Source: Cristatella mucedo (Eukaryota > Bryozoa > Phylactolaemata > Cristatellidae). Taken from it: a DNA stretch of 64,000 nucleotides. The stretch is taken from assembly GCA_009760855.2 (NCBI GenBank), contig WPIO01000027.1:1425001-1489000 (forward strand). Direction: 5' to 3'. Of the stretch, positions 1 to 29,960 are shown in pieces (positions within the stretch are counted from its first letter, which is position 1; every line of letters begins with the position of its first letter). A program made the translations under genes and the position numbers. Under the pieces are notes generated by a model. That model ran no database searches and was not told where the DNA came from. It saw only the letters and a program-made list of their open reading frames with translations.

Positions 1-415
1 TGCTCGTCCCCCAGGTCCTCTATGGACAATAAATGAGCTGTTCCATCGCTACGCTTGAAGGACGACTGGCAACAGACGCTTTTGCTCTGCAGGTTAAAGA
101 CTGTGGAGCTGACTTCCACTATTCTTACGCGATGACAACTACTCTCCTGCTGCGACTATGGCACATCCTTTCCAGACGTCCTGAGCTGCCACTTCCGTGC
201 TACTCACTACCTCAACTGGTCTCCTGAATCAGCCATGCTTCCCACTTTCTCTTTGTTGAGTGGGATGAAGTATGATGGCTAACGAACGCATACCGAAAGC
301 TGTCTAGGCTTTGAGTGCCCCATAGAAAACTCTCCATCGTAACACCCACTCAGTCTCCGTGGCTTTATGGACTTTATTATATATATTTATTATATGATGG
401 AGATACATTACATTA
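1..415 (+). mobile_element. LINE-A (CR1/L2-like), truncated 3' end
   Basis: This decayed 3' end of a non-LTR retrotransposon keeps stretches matching the intact copy at 32276-33222: the C-terminal reverse transcriptase region (GDRSFSSAG-like DNA around 75-115), the 3' UTR, and a terminal gagatacattacatta repeat. A (TA)-rich insertion near 375-395 separates it from consensus. The left end continues off the window. It lies about 680 bp past the last visible AMPK exon, in the opposite orientation. Confidence 0.8.
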
Positions 416-644
416 GGCGGCGGGCAGCTTGCCGTTTTTAGAGCTTCGACCGGAGCTACCAGGCTGACCTCGGATGGCGGGTGCACCTTTTGCAGACGAC
501 ATCTCAACCATTTTTTTCATTGTAACTGGTTTGGATCGACCCTAGCCTGGTTGTCCCATTTGCCACCAGGCACGGGCTAGCCTAATGGGGGGGGGGGCAG
601 CGTAAATTCAGGCCGTTCGAGTTTCTTCCTCAGTCACCTATCCC

Positions 645-745
645 GAGAATCTAATAGTAATAATAATAATAGTTATAATCAAAGTAAAACATTCGTATTG
701 CACTCCAAAATAATTAAAATTTTTCTAGGTACCTTACACATGCTG
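645..745 (-). mobile_element. LINE-B/SINE-1 type 3' tail
   Basis: Taken on the minus strand, aaggtacctagaaaaatttt, ggagtgcaata and a terminal attattatta resemble the shared 3' tail. No head or ORF is recognisable next to it. Confidence 0.45.
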
Positions 746-1095
746 GAAAGAAAGCATACAAAGCCGAATGATTTATATTTCTTAGCAGGGTCTGAGGCGG
801 AAGTGCCAGCCGTTTGCTCCACAGTCGAAGGCTGGCAAGGAGTGCAGACCACGGCCAGCAGGCCACTCCCGAGCAGAGCAACCACTTCGCTAGGTACTGG
901 TTACATAAACATGAGTGACGCTTAGCGCTAGATCAACACTAGACTCAAACGAGACGGGTGTGGGGCTGGATTTGACTGGGCTGCCAATGAGGCTAATTAA
1001 TGCCGGTGCCACTACTTGCGGCTACTCGGCCTACGATTGGAAAACATGAGCGCATGCAGCACAGGCACACAGTATGACCATGCCAGCCATCTTAC

Positions 1096-17678
<16,583 letters not shown>

Positions 17679-17792
17679 CTAAAAAGAGCCCGGAAAGGAT
17701 GCATACGGTGGGTGTCGTCGCCGGCTCGTCCCACTTTCGTTTGCATCCACAAGCACAGCTAGCTCATCGCCATACCGCAGGCGGCAGCTTAC

Positions 17793-17852
17793 CGAGCTGT
17801 CGGAGATAGGCGCCGAAGAGCCAGAAGCTCTCCGGCGATATATCGGCGGCTT
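17793..17852 (-). CDS. PRKAG: Candidate small exon 2 of the AMPK gamma gene
   Basis: These 60 bp (20 codons, KPPIYRRRASGSSAPISDSS) lie between an acceptor cttctag|AAG and a donor TCG|gtaagc. Both boundaries are phase 0. The exon joins in frame across a 114-bp intron to the exon at 17109-17678, giving ...ISDSS|DLSEFAQ. The RRRAS motif is a typical basophilic kinase site and the composition matches the neighbouring N-terminal exon. The overlapping longer open frame that begins with an ATG at 18159 crosses the same donor. It would enter the next exon out of phase and stop quickly, so I prefer the 20-codon reading. The acceptor has only a short pyrimidine tract, and a transcript start within 17.85-18.9 kb remains possible. 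Confidence 0.5.
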
Positions 17853-20800
17853 CTAGAAGCCCCATCACGCGATCGATCGCAAATGACGGGGAGGAAACCA
17901 GCGAAAAAGGGCAGCAAAAAAAGGCTGGCACCGCATGGACTGGACTCGGCTTGGCTAGCGGCCAATAAGAGATCGGAGGAAGCGACCTGAACACCACTAC
18001 CGAAGGCTTAGTTAGGCGTCTGCCGCGCTCGTGCACCGGTCGCAGCGTCGTCGGGTGAGCTGACAGCGGTGACAACGCCGCGATCGTGACGGCTGGCGCG
18101 CACGCCAAGCCGTAGCCATCGCCGGCTCGTCTCAGCGACGCGACGGCGAGGGCCGCCATGAGTGCCTAGACAGGAGGAAAAACCGACCCGGCCTCTGGCT
18201 GGGGCGGCCAGCGCTGGGGGCCACGATTCTACGGACGGACCGACGCGTGCGACTCACGCAAAATATGACGGCTACGGAAGACCACGTCGGTTGATACTTT
18301 TCCGCGACGGAGACGCAGAAGACGCTCGGCAGAACAACAGGCGGTAGCGGAGAATCAGCGGGCGCCTAGTGCCGCGGGCTTAGGTCCGAGCTCAAAACGA
18401 GGCCAACAGACCGACACGGCCAGGGGCGTGCGGCGGGCTGGCCAATGAAAGCGGAGCACCACCGCCGCTGTTTACATCCACGGGAGATGGTTTCAAGACT
18501 GCCAAAACAACGGTACGCCCGGCGCCTGCCGCTGTTTATGCTACAAGCTCGAGGAGAGCGGTACACAGGCGAGAGAAGGGTAAAAGGAAGAGGGAGCAAA
18601 AGAGAAAAGGTGTAGAAGGGAGAAAGGGAGCTTCACAGTTCTTGACTGCGGCCGGTCGGTAGGGAAATCAGCTCCGCAACGGCGACGGCCAATTACCCGA
18701 AGGCGCCGCCAATTACTCGGGGGGGGGGGGCAGACCGGAAACCCGGGCCACGCGACAGAGCGCTCAGCCGGCCGTAGTCTATAAACTACCGCTAAAATAA
18801 GGCTGAACCGACATCGGTCCAGCTTAGTTCGAACAGTATCTCGTAAATGCATCTGCTGTGCGGAGCTGGATCCACTGACGGCTATGCGATGGTTAACTAA
18901 CCAGAGCCTGGTCAATTTGCCGATCGCAAACCGCCGGGTCGTTAGTTAGTACGCAGGCCTCCAGAGCCGTACAGCTCGGGAGGAGGGGGAGGGGGAGGAG
19001 CTGGCAATGAGTCATTACCTTTCCGTCGAGCGACAATAGCCTGCCGAGGCAGGCTGGCTTCGCTATTCCAGGGCTGCCTGGTGACTTTGGCAACCTTATT
19101 CCGAGCGAAGCCTCTATCGCCGATGCTGCAGTGCTGAACTTATCGTGAGCTATTTCTGCATCTTACCCGCCAATGACTAATATATAATTCATTTGACCTA
19201 ACTAATGACTGCAACCAAGCAGCTAGACGCCTGAGCATGCTGGCGATGAGGCGACGCTCGGGCGCCACAAACTACACCGATTTTCTCGCTAACCAGAGCG
19301 ATTCAATTTGGTAAAGGATGAACGACATCCGCAAGATCAATTCGAGCTTGCCCAGAGACTTATGCTCGATCGAGGATCGATCGTTATGCGACTTATGCTC
19401 GATCGATGGTCTGGGCTGTAGCAAAGAATTCTCATCTCAAGTCAACACACGACTTGGCGAAGCTCTGCGAGTAAACTATTATTGCTTAGCGCAAGTCCGA
19501 AACTACAGTCACGGTGTTCATACTCTAGCCGTCCTTACCCACACCGAGTGATTTCTCATAAATTCACGATCGCGTGCACGGCCAATCAGCCAGCACGGTA
19601 TTCGGTCGCAAGAGCTACGAACGGCAGAGGCCAGCGAGGGGACCAGGATCGCCCCCCCCCCGAGCAGCCTGGCCGTTTCGCTAGCTACAGCTGCTCCGGT
19701 TAAAGAGTGGCCGGATAAAAACTACTCACCTCTACAACAGCCATTTCCCGAGAGGGCCAACAGCCAGGTATTCCAAAATTAAAAAGATTTTGACGAACAC
19801 GCACGCACACACCACTCATTACCGATAAAAAAAAAGTGCAACGGCTTTAGGTCGAACAGCAGGCACAAGCAGGCAAAGTTCGCATTCGAGCCTTGCATTT
19901 GCGTTGCTGCCACGGCTCACCCCTATCAAGCTCAATTGCTGCAGCAGCTACAGCAGACACCCCCCCTGTCTCTGCATTAGGCATTGGCTGCCTGGAGTGA
20001 TAAGGCGTTCCTGCTAAATAGGTCCGTGATTGCAGCCCTCACTTCCACCGTTCTAGCTGGGCTGCTGATCATGACCGTACTGCTTTTCGAGCAGTCTTCG
20101 GCAGCCGCAACTCTTGCTAGATACAATTCCTCGACTGTTCTCCTACTTCTAGTACACGTCCGCTATGCTACTTATCTTCGCATTGAGATATGCAAGTCGT
20201 TGGCCGCCAGCTGAGAGTCTCAAGCTGATGCTGCATGGCCGAAAGGTCACCAGCAGAACAACATCTAGCTGCACCACACGGCATTGCAATGCTATGGGCA
20301 AAGATATGCTCTAGTGGAAGTCCGCTAATTGCCGTTATTGGTCAGCAGCTTTTAGCTCATGCACACCTGGTTTGCCAAGCTTGGTTTATAAAATGGAAAC
20401 ACTGAATGCCAAAGTGTAACGTTGCATGTCGAGTAGTCTGCTTGCTGCCATAAACACACCTGGTACACGAACAGCATGCACACACCACATTTTGCAGCTC
20501 TGCATTCACGAGGACACTGCTGGTGTTTTCTATGGCTCAATTACATCCTAAGCGGCTGGCTATTGGCCGCTCAGGTAGGGGTTGCCCCGGTTGTCACTTC
20601 GCCCACAACAATAGCTGCACAATTAGGACAGTCGTGCACAGTGCAGAAGTAGCAGCAGCCAGAGAGGAGGCAAGAAGACATTGACACCGACACTAGCCCT
20701 TGTCAGCCGAGGAGCTTAACAATAATTCCAAGACTGCAGCATTGCCGGCCATTGCTGCATGCAGCTGCAACTGGCAATCCAAACAGCTGCAGCCGGACCA

Positions 20801-21257
20801 AAGACTCATTAAGCAATCGTTAGCAAAGGGGGAGGGGCCACGGGCAGCCAATCACAGGGAGGCTGAAGGGGCGTTTCGGGCAACACCTCTTTTTTAAGTC
20901 CTGAGGGACCAGGGCTGGCTGGCCACTCTTAACTGACTGAGCCTATGCAAATTCGCAACACCCACTTGCACTGGCAGGGGGAGGGGCAGTGACTGATGTG
21001 TCGTGACCAGCCTAGCCGTGTGCATACCGGTAGCCACTTGGCATCAAATACAATGCACTTCGCCTGAGAAGGCAGCCATCAATTAAGGCCACCGCCCTCC
21101 AGCACTGGAGACTCAACTGAGTACACAGTCAGTCGCGGCACAAGCTTCACAAATGGTTCGCATAGCTTTGCTCCAGCATAGCTGCCAAGCTAGTCGAGCT
21201 TGCCCAGCCCAACCCACCCCCACCTATTGACAATGAAGCAGAGGTCCCCAGCATGCA

Positions 21258-21300
21258 GCAGCCGGAACAGGAAAAGCAGCAGCCGGAACAGGAAAAGCAG
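21258..21300. repeat. Tandem duplication, 21-bp unit
   Basis: The unit cagcagccggaacaggaaaag is present twice, followed by CAG units. An open frame reads QPEQEKQ repeats, but I see no gene context. Confidence 0.88.
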
Positions 21301-22895
21301 CAGCAGCAGGAGAAGGAACAGACAGTGGTCGTGACAAAACCGAACCGAAGGCTGCCCACGGGTCGTCATAGCTTGGCGAGAGAATACCAGCAGCAGAGAG
21401 GCAAACGTTCGGCTGCTTGGCAGGCAGGCAGGCAGGCAGGCGCAGCAAGGCAAGTAGGTGCGGGCAGATCGCTGTCCACTATCCTGCTGCACACCGACTC
21501 ACTGGTCCAGTATCAGTGCGCTGCTACACTGTCTGCTGTTGCAGGCTAGCAGCCCAGGACAACGTGCCGCCGACAGGTCAGCTTCGTAGGGCTGTGTGAG
21601 CGCACGGTGAGAAGTGGAGCATCGCTCGGCTCGTCGAGGCGATGCTCCACTGATGGAGCTATGCGCTGGCTCCATGCTTACCCACACCCTGCGCGCATCT
21701 CGAGCGGCCGTAGTTCGCTATGCTCTGCTCTGCAGAGTCAGGCAGTCAGTCTCTGCAGCAGGTCAGCAAGCTGGATTTATCAGCCGTAAACAAAAGGGCG
21801 CTCAATTTTTTGCTGAGCGCTCGGGTTGTCGATCAACAAGCCTGCTCACTCGCTAGGCCAATGCAGCTGCTATTGCTTAAAGTGGCTGACTCGGGGCCTA
21901 TTTTTAAGCATCGATTTGCGTGATACTAGTGGACATGAGGCGCATCTCGAGCAGTCCGACTGACAGGTGCTCGACTGACCACCGAGCTCTCCATCACATG
22001 CTCTCCAAGGCCAACATGCTGCCTGTGAGCTGGAGCACCGGTTTAGCACAAATTATATCCACAGTGGGGTTAGCTAGGTAGCTAGCTAGCCAACTATGGC
22101 AACCTCCCCGGACAATCAGCAGCAGCACTAACCAGCAACCTTAGCTAAGTGGGAGCGAAGACCACGGAGAAGAGTTTTGAGTGAATGGCTCCTTGAACGG
22201 GCGAAATCCAACGAAAACAAATGGCTGCCTGCATCGAATGGTGGCAGCAAGCCATCGGCAGTTTGCAGATTATGGGGATGAGTGTTGCATTAGTGACCCA
22301 GGAGGCCGCTGGCAAGCTGGGACCTGAGGGTGTGGAGATGAGCTCATGAGACGCCAGCAGAGTGGTTTCACGGGCATTCGTGGCCCAGGAGAACGAAGGC
22401 ATTGAAGAACAGAAGCTGCTGACTAGAAACGGTCCATATGCAGGCATCCACTCGCTGCTAAGAGAAGGCTCTAATTTCCAAAGGGCAGGGAAGTTGACTT
22501 GATGGGGGGTATGGCAAGAGTTGTTGGTTACCAGGATGAGGAAGAGGGAACAGCAGCTTGGCCAGGCAACCCTGATTAAGCGCACCAGGGGCAAGCGCTG
22601 GTAGGGGAAGCCCTTGTCCGACGGCACGGCTGCTGCTGCAGCCACCGAGGTGTGCAGAAAAAGATGCCCTGGCGGCTGATGCACCAGGCGAGAGCCTGGC
22701 CGCCCTTGGCCAGCTGTGAGGTGCATGCAGTCCAACTATCGGCAGCAGCCCCAGTCGTGCCAGCTGACCTGTCTATAAAAGCGCAGCAATGCGGAAGGAA
22801 TTCTTGAGGGAGAGGAAGGTGCCCAGCCGAAGGTGTCTCCTGGCAGCAAATTCTGTGGAAGCTGTGAGTCAACTACCAACGACAGCCCTGGCTGG

Positions 22896-22896
<1 letters not shown>

Positions 22897-22956
<60 letters not shown>
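22897..22956. repeat. (CAG)n trinucleotide repeat
   Basis: About 20 perfect CAG units. An overlapping frame would encode polyglutamine, but I see no gene around it. Confidence 0.96.
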
Positions 22957-22957
<1 letters not shown>

Positions 22958-23184
22958 GAGATGAATTGTGGTCGCAAGGGCAATGGGGTGAGAACACTGT
23001 CATGACGACCTGGGCAATGACACCACGACCAAATCAGCAGCAGCTGCCTGCAACTATATTAATATCTGATGCCGACATCGCCTCCCACGGGAGACCTTGA
23101 TGGTGATTCTGCCAGGCTGCTCGACCTGCCTGTCAAAAGTAAAGCACGCTGGCCTGCACCCTGAGACGGATTTAACTTGGCTTG

Positions 23185-23990
23185 ACATCTCGAAGGGATT
23201 TTAATCTTTCCATGTTAGTGGCACCTCATTCGGCTCCAGCTGCTGCATTCTGTTGCATTGAACATAACTCTTATTACCATATTGTCGGTGCCGTCGGTCA
23301 GACGAGCGACTGGAGACCATCTGCCGCAGGGCCGAGCCCAATTTCGGCGGTCAGCGCTTTTTTGTTGATCACCATTCAACAGCCAGCGTTTCAGTTGCCA
23401 TATCACACCACTTCTTGCCGACCTGCACTGGCTCCCAGTCTAGCAAAGCCTCGACTTCAAGGTTTTGCCACTTTTAGGTCCCTTCATTCTTTGGCTCCAG
23501 CCTACTTATCAGATCTAATTCCACACCAGGCTAAGCATCAGACAACCACGTTTCGGAATCTAATCGTTTACCTATACCTTGTACAAACCTCAAATCCTTT
23601 GGAGACCCTGCCTTTAGTATTCTCCTTTCGTATGCTCCCAAAGCCTGGAACTCACTTCCGACTTGAGTAGCAGCATCCCCTGACTTGACCACATTTAAAA
23701 AGAAATTACAAAAGCATCTATTTATTGGGTGGCATTAGCATTAATGGGCCCCTGTGATTAGACCTTTATGTTCTTATTATGTGCGCTGACATTGTGCAAG
23801 CAGCCACTATCCATACTTGCTTTATGACCCTGTGCATGTCACCCCTAACCATGTTATGCTTGCTGACATTGAGAATGCTACCACTAACAATTCGATCATG
23901 CTTCCTTTGGAGTAAATGTTAAAGTGCCTAGAAAGAGGCTGAGTTCTCTGAGGGCACTATCAAATGCATTATTATTATTACTATCATTAA
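23185..23990 (+). mobile_element. LINE-B (CR1/L2-like), decayed 3' part with (ATT)n tail
   Basis: Across several frames the DNA encodes reverse transcriptase C-terminal motifs: LLADLHWLPV, then a LAPAYLSDLIPHQ stretch, and AYAPKAWNSLP followed by LTTFKKKLQKHLF. Frameshifts break it. The 3' UTR ends with aaagtgcctagaaagaggct..gagggcactat and an attattatta tail at about 23920-23985. The family differs from LINE-A in tail and sequence. Confidence 0.78.
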
Positions 23991-25454
23991 TCTCGAATCG
24001 CTGGGTAGTGTCTGATATATAGCCTAATGCTGGTGGCCCGAAGCCTTAATCGTGTGTCAAGACATTTCAATACCACATGCCAAAGTCGCATTCTAAAAAA
24101 AATTTCTGCTAATCTGACAGCAGAGGCGTTTTATTTCCGAGCCCTTATTCTGTGGCCCGATTTTGCTAGCATCTGCGGGGGGGGGGGGCCCGACCCCAAC
24201 CCCTCTCCCGAAGCTAACCGGGAAGACTATAGAGAGAAAGACTAATACACCCGTCGTCCTCTCGAGCTGAACCTCAGCAAGGAGCCAGGCTTAATCTACA
24301 AACTCATCAATTTCCATCGACCTCTAGTCTGCTTAAATCCACCGCACCCTTTGCCATTGCTCCCAGCAGTGGACCAACGGAGCGTGCCACGGAGGGTCGA
24401 CTTGCTGCGCAATTGAACCCTGCACGGCAGAGATCTGTGGTCCCTCTTATATCGAATGCGACATTTGCTCGTTCGGCTGCCGAAGTCACTCATGCCAAGT
24501 AGCTGATTTGGGCAAAACACACTAAGCAGTTGCATTACATAGAGATGGACTGATGCTAGCACGCCCCAGCATCTAGCAACAGTGAGAGAAAGAGAGAGGG
24601 AGAGAGAGAGAGAGACTGTGTGTGTGGCAAGAGAGGGAGAGTGATTACTGGCCACCACAGAGCATCGATTAAGAGGAGCAAAACGAACCTATAAAAGGAT
24701 CAACGAGCTGCTTAAGTCACGATAGAGAGTCCGGATCTGTATACAGATCAATGGACAAGAAAGAAAACTAACCGTCGGGAGAGGAGGGCCGAATGACTAG
24801 GGATCAGATGCCCACATCCGAGGTGCTGAGCCGGAGTGATCGATCCCACGAGCTGTGAAAGAGCAGGCACCAGAGAGGTTTCCTGCAGCTTCGATCAGCT
24901 GCCCCAACACGAGGCCACTGAAACACACGAGGCCACAATGAGGTGCTGGACGAGAGCCTCCTGGACACTTTGCTTAGCCAGCTGATAACACCCACAGCCC
25001 CCTCCAAGCTGGCTGTGCTGCTACCACTGCTGCTGCCAGCAGTGCCCACCTATTTCCAATCAAACCTGCTTGGCCTTGTGGTTTGGCAGCATTATCTTAA
25101 AACATGCAGCCATTCAATGCTCTACCATGGCCACTAACTGCTTGTCGGCAAGTGTCAGCAATTCACACGGGCTGAAGCACAGGCAGCATCCGCTCCAGGC
25201 AGCTCCTGCCTGCAGTCCCACGCTGCCAGAGCAAACGCATGCAGACAGGCAGCCAAATGGATCGAGCTTTTAGCACTGCCTCCCCTACTACTCGCACGAT
25301 CCACCCCCTAGCAGCTGTTGCCAAACTACTCGAAAGGTCTTCGAAAGCGCTGGTGAACTTTCATGCACAGCAGCTTGCCTCGCTGCCTTACTAGCTAGAG
25401 GCTCTTACTGCGCCCAGCAGGTTCGGCACTCTGCCTGGCTGCTGCGCATTTTGG

Positions 25455-25552
25455 CCTCTCAGCATCTATCGAGTCGGAAATGCCTCAGCATCTATCGAGT
25501 CAATATCTCAGCATCCTCCAAGTCAAGTGTCTCAGCATCCACCAATTCAATG
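25455..25552. repeat. Minisatellite, about 24-26 bp unit
   Basis: Four units each start ctcagcat: ctcagcatctatcgagtc twice, then ctcagcatcctccaagtca and ctcagcatccaccaattca. Similarity falls from left to right. Confidence 0.85.
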
Positions 25553-25967
25553 TGCATCGACATTGGCAGCCGACACTGCATCAGCCTAAACCATCCCAAC
25601 TGCTGCAGCAGCCAGGCACAAACTAATAAATCTAGATGGGTCCAGCGATTTGTCTTACAGTTCTCGTGCTGCTCGTTCACACCCACATCCAAAGCAGCAG
25701 CCAGACACTGGGATCTTTTGCCTTCCTACCAGACTCGTCTGCATATAAAAATTTCTAAAGCTTTGCAGAAGCAAGCCATGCTGCCATAACATGAAGCACC
25801 TGGCGTTTTTTGCTGTAACTCGGATTAGGGAAGAACTAGCTGCTCTATGCTTCATCACAAGGTAGCACCTCTGCTGAATGGTTGGTTTCGGCGACTTTTT
25901 GCAACACCACTAGCCAGCCAGCTTTATAGCTGTAATCCACTCACCTTTCGACCGTGTTTCCTTTGCA

Positions 25968-26050
25968 GCAAATACAAAGCACCTAGAAAGAGATTTGAGT
26001 TCTCCGAGGGCGCTTTATAAAGTGTATTATTATTATTATTACTATTATTC
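25968..26050 (+). mobile_element. LINE-B/SINE-1 type 3' tail
   Basis: The sequence aagcacctagaaagagattt, gagttctccgagggcgctt and a (ATT)n end are a well-preserved copy of the shared 3' tail, just before a minus-strand SINE-2. Confidence 0.65.
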
Positions 26051-26073
26051 TTCGTAGTTCAGTCTGACTATCA

Positions 26074-26230
26074 TGGCCGATTTAACAGCCTCCTTTTTAT
26101 AGCGGCAGGAGAGCCTTAACAGCTATCGCCACTGCTTGCAGTGGACAATAAAGAATCGCCCACTGCAGGACTCGAATCGACGACCAGGGTTGTGAAGCAA
26201 GCACCTTACCTCCTGGGCTGAGACCCAGGG
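26074..26230 (-). mobile_element. SINE-2 copy
   Basis: Reversed SINE-2: gccgatttaacagcctcctt, taacagctatcgccactgct, and a B-box region gactcgaatcgacgaccag. It lies directly after a LINE-B-type tail of opposite orientation. Confidence 0.75.
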
Positions 26231-27942
26231 GCACGTTGCTTCATTCACCGATGTCTGGTGGCAACGTACGAGAGACGATTGTGACTAAGAGATAGTTGTT
26301 CTCCTGGCACCACCTTTCAGAAGGCACCGAATACTCAGCGCTAAGTGGAGTGGGTGCCCATAGCAATTATACAGACACAGGCATTCCCCCAGGGGCCTGG
26401 ATCGTGTGGGCCGTGGCGCATGCACTGGTTACCGCTGGCACCATCGCACTTGAAAAATGATACTAATTTCGCTATCCACGAAAAGACGGTGTTTGCCCCT
26501 GCGATGGTGTATTTTAGAGGCTCCCAGTTGATTATTAGACCTGCAGACTGAACGTGACACTCAAAAGAATCTGCACTGAGCGGTTCTGGATTATGGGAGA
26601 ATCTCTGTATCAATTCACATCAGCAACCCTTTGCCAGATAATCGCAGCATGCTGTGAATACTTCAGAGGGATGCTCTTCTTCAATGCCGTTCTCCCTTAA
26701 GTATGTATGGAGGCCCATCGAATGAATGCATTTAACTGCAACGGCTGCGAACAAGTCATCAATGTGGCTGTGCAGTGTTGTGGCTGTGTGTGTTGATCTT
26801 TTGTTCCCTGATCTCGCAGAGCTCCGAGGGCAGAGAATATATTTGCGAATGTGCTAGAAAATCTTCGTTTACTGCTTTTATCATTTCCAGTCATGTGCAG
26901 CATACGTGTTTCCACGTAAGAAGTATTTGCCAAGCAAACAAATCTGGTCCTCGGTGACAATGTGCTGCCTTTACTGCCTACTACACCGGCAGTAAGCAAG
27001 ATAAACACACGTGCAGCACCTTGCGACGACTGGTAGGCTCTCTTGACGGCATGGCTAGCTTGCTGCACCAAACGCACAATAGCCGGCTGCTGCCTCAGGC
27101 AGAATGAATGACTAGCTGAGGCCAGAATGGCTCACTGATCCAGGATCATCGTAGGAAGCAACGCCCCGGATAGGGCCCAGGACATGTGGCTGGTGTCAAC
27201 CAAGCCGAGCTTAGAATGATCTTACCCGGCTTGGGCTGCAGCAGCACGATCAGACAGACCAATGGTAATGTACATATGATTGGAATCACCTAAGTGGCTC
27301 AGCCTGGTTTTAGTGCCCATCCCACTACCAAGCCCCCCCCCCCAGGAGGAGATCGAGTGAGAGCTCAAGCTCACCAGGCCGGGAAGGCCACAAGCCAAAA
27401 CGAGAAAAGACCAGCAGCAGACCGACCACGATCTATACCGACCACGATCAATAACAAGCCCCCTCTTCCTGGGGGTAGGGGAGGCAAGCACGGTTCGACC
27501 CTTATCTTAAAATAGCAATGGCTACCCTCAGCCTTAGCCATAGTCGGCATCAGCTAAAAAATGCTTACAATATAATCAGACCCTCTTCACCCATAGCAAG
27601 ACATCCACGTTGCTCCCCAGGGCAAACAGACGATGGACTTTTATCGGCAGCCTTCGACTAGGATTAGCATACACTTAAGCTGGTAGCTCAATCCTGCTTC
27701 AGCAACAATAGCTCTGGCATGAACCAATACATCTGCAGTGAATGCTACTTTGTGTTGGATAGAGTAGAACAATCGGTGAACCTAATGGACTAGTGTAGCT
27801 CTTTCTTGCCTCAACGACTATCGGTCACGCTTTGCCGAACTTGCTCAAAGCACGATCGCCATGGTCTGTCAGGCCATCTCTAAACTAAAGTCCCCCTGCC
27901 TCGAATTAGCCTAGATGGGTACCTAACAACGATCACATCCAT

Positions 27943-27985
27943 CCGCTGCACACGTGCACACACCGCTGCACACGTGCACACACCG
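27943..27985. repeat. Tandem duplication, 20-bp unit
   Basis: The unit ccgctgcacacgtgcacaca is present twice in direct tandem. Confidence 0.9.
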
Positions 27986-29933
27986 CATCCCACTTTGCAC
28001 AGTGCCGGAGAAGACAAATTATCATGCACTAGAGCGAGCCACTTTGGAGTTCCAGCCCCCTTCGATACAAAGATTGCCGAATGCGACCACTTGAATGCCT
28101 AAGGCGGTGGGTAGGTAGGTAAGGGCCAGTGAGAAGGGAGGGCTCACCTCAGGCAGAGCTCGATGCTCGTGCACGGGTTCCAGAGGTCTCGATGTTAGTC
28201 CAGGCCAGCCACCTCCGAGCACGGGGCCACACGAGTTTCTCCGCCGCTTGTTGAACATCGCTGCTCGGCTAGGCTTCTCAAGTCAGATCTGCATACGATG
28301 GCTGTACACCCGGCCGACTGCTGAGGGTTGGTCGGTGCTCTACTCAAAAGCACAGGTTCAAGCAGCTTCAGCCTCGGCTGCTGATGCGCCAGCATCGACG
28401 GCGTCCATGGTACACGCGAGCAAGGCGATCCATCCGGCGTAGAGGAGTTCGTGAAAATGCAAGCCGATGCAGTCAGCAACCGGCTCTAGTTGAGCTGCCG
28501 GGGCTAAGCCCAGCCCACATCTTCACCGTCACGACAGGGCATGCCGGGAGGGTTCTGGCTCCTTGCCAAAGCCCACCCTCCAGCTCTGCCCACCACCTTG
28601 GCCAATAGGCCAATACATCCGTCGGTGGGGCCTGCCCATTACCGAAGGAAGTGGGACCATTTCAACAGCTGGGCCCGAGATGCACTTTATCGAGACACTA
28701 TTTACTTATTTAAGTGTGTCCAAAGCAAACAGATGTTTAGATTCGGGACTAACAGGTTGAGATAACGATTGATTTCAAGCCAATGGACACTTAAATAAAA
28801 AAAGATCAATTGGAGAGGATCTAAAGGGGGGGGGGCTGGCAAAGCCTGATCTAGTGAGCTACAGCCCTTAGCCACTGTGCAATCGCTACTGTAGACAACG
28901 GAAGCCACAGTAACAGCACAGGCGGGCAGCTGAGCCAAGGGGGGGGGGCACAGGACACGATAGTGAATGCCAGCACCTAAATGAACTGGCCTTACTTGAC
29001 GGTCCTGTTACCATCTGGTGGCCCATTCATGATTTCAAAATAAAAAGCGACAGAAGGGTGTCAGCCATGGAACTGAGTGCTAACACAAAATTGCCTGTGG
29101 GACACATCTTAAGTCTCTGGATCATTAAGTCTTAACACTTTTACACAAGGCTCTTTGCTTTGGCTGGTACCAGCGGCAACCTGCATCTGCAGTATCCGGC
29201 GACCAGAGACCACATCTTCTGAGGCTGGTGGGGATAACTCCAATGAGTGGGCTACTGGAGCTACACTTGGCTTCCATGGGACTTGAGTGGCGACAAAATT
29301 CCACTATGAGCTGGGAACAATCAAACTCCAGAAAGTTTTACGGTTATTTTTGAACACCAGAGTGCAGTTAATACGCGAAACAACATTAGGCAATTTCTAG
29401 AAATCACTCAAGCCATTCAGCAACACGTGCACTTCGAACGAAAGTTGGTTTGGGGAGGAAGGCTCCACATCAAGCCAAGAGCAGAACAACAATATTGACC
29501 ATTACAGCTTTCAATCACCATACAGCACGTTTGTCCCTCCCTGCAAGTCAACGATACTGGCTCCACCTGCCACCCACCCCAATCCTCCCCCTGCTGCTTC
29601 CATCTGCATTGTTGGGGGACCAAGAGCCTTCCTCTTCACCCTGCTTGCAGCCTTTAGCCACACTGCTTTACTCCAAGCAGCAGTTGCGGCACTGTCCCTC
29701 GATGGCATCTATGTACAGATCTTGGTAGGCAGAGCCAGTCAGTGAAAGCACAAATCTTGTTCTAGCCTGGGACCTGAGGCCACAAAATCATTGCCCCGAG
29801 TCAGCCAGCCGAATGGATTATGTAGGGGGAGGGTACATCGGCAAGTGGCCACGTTCATACTATTCAGGCTTAAGCCAGATGATAGCACACATAGGCACGC
29901 ACGAATACACAAACACACACACAACACACTACA

Positions 29934-29960
29934 TTATATATATATATATATATATATATG
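29934..29960. repeat. Short (TA)n
   Basis: About 13 TA units, followed by 90 bp of AT-rich sequence. Confidence 0.9.

Noticed and set aside
1-1095. Last AMPK gamma exon (HRLVVV ... SDIL) within the window
   Set aside because: Reading the minus strand by eye shows only a LINE-A end, a LINE-B-type tail and unrelated sequence. The exon must lie further left.
17764-18159. Minus-strand frame from an ATG at 18159 reading MAALAVASLRRAGDG
   Set aside because: It runs through the donor at 17793 in the wrong phase for the next AMPK exon and would stop soon after. The 20-codon reading in another frame fits the phase.
22145-22735. Minus-strand open frame of 196 codons
   Set aside because: No recognisable domain, odd Cys/Pro/Trp composition, no splice support and no family match that I can name.
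22789-23100. Polyglutamine protein around the CAG repeat
   Set aside because: The frame is short, lacks recognisable flanking domains and splice context, and the repeat alone explains the openness.
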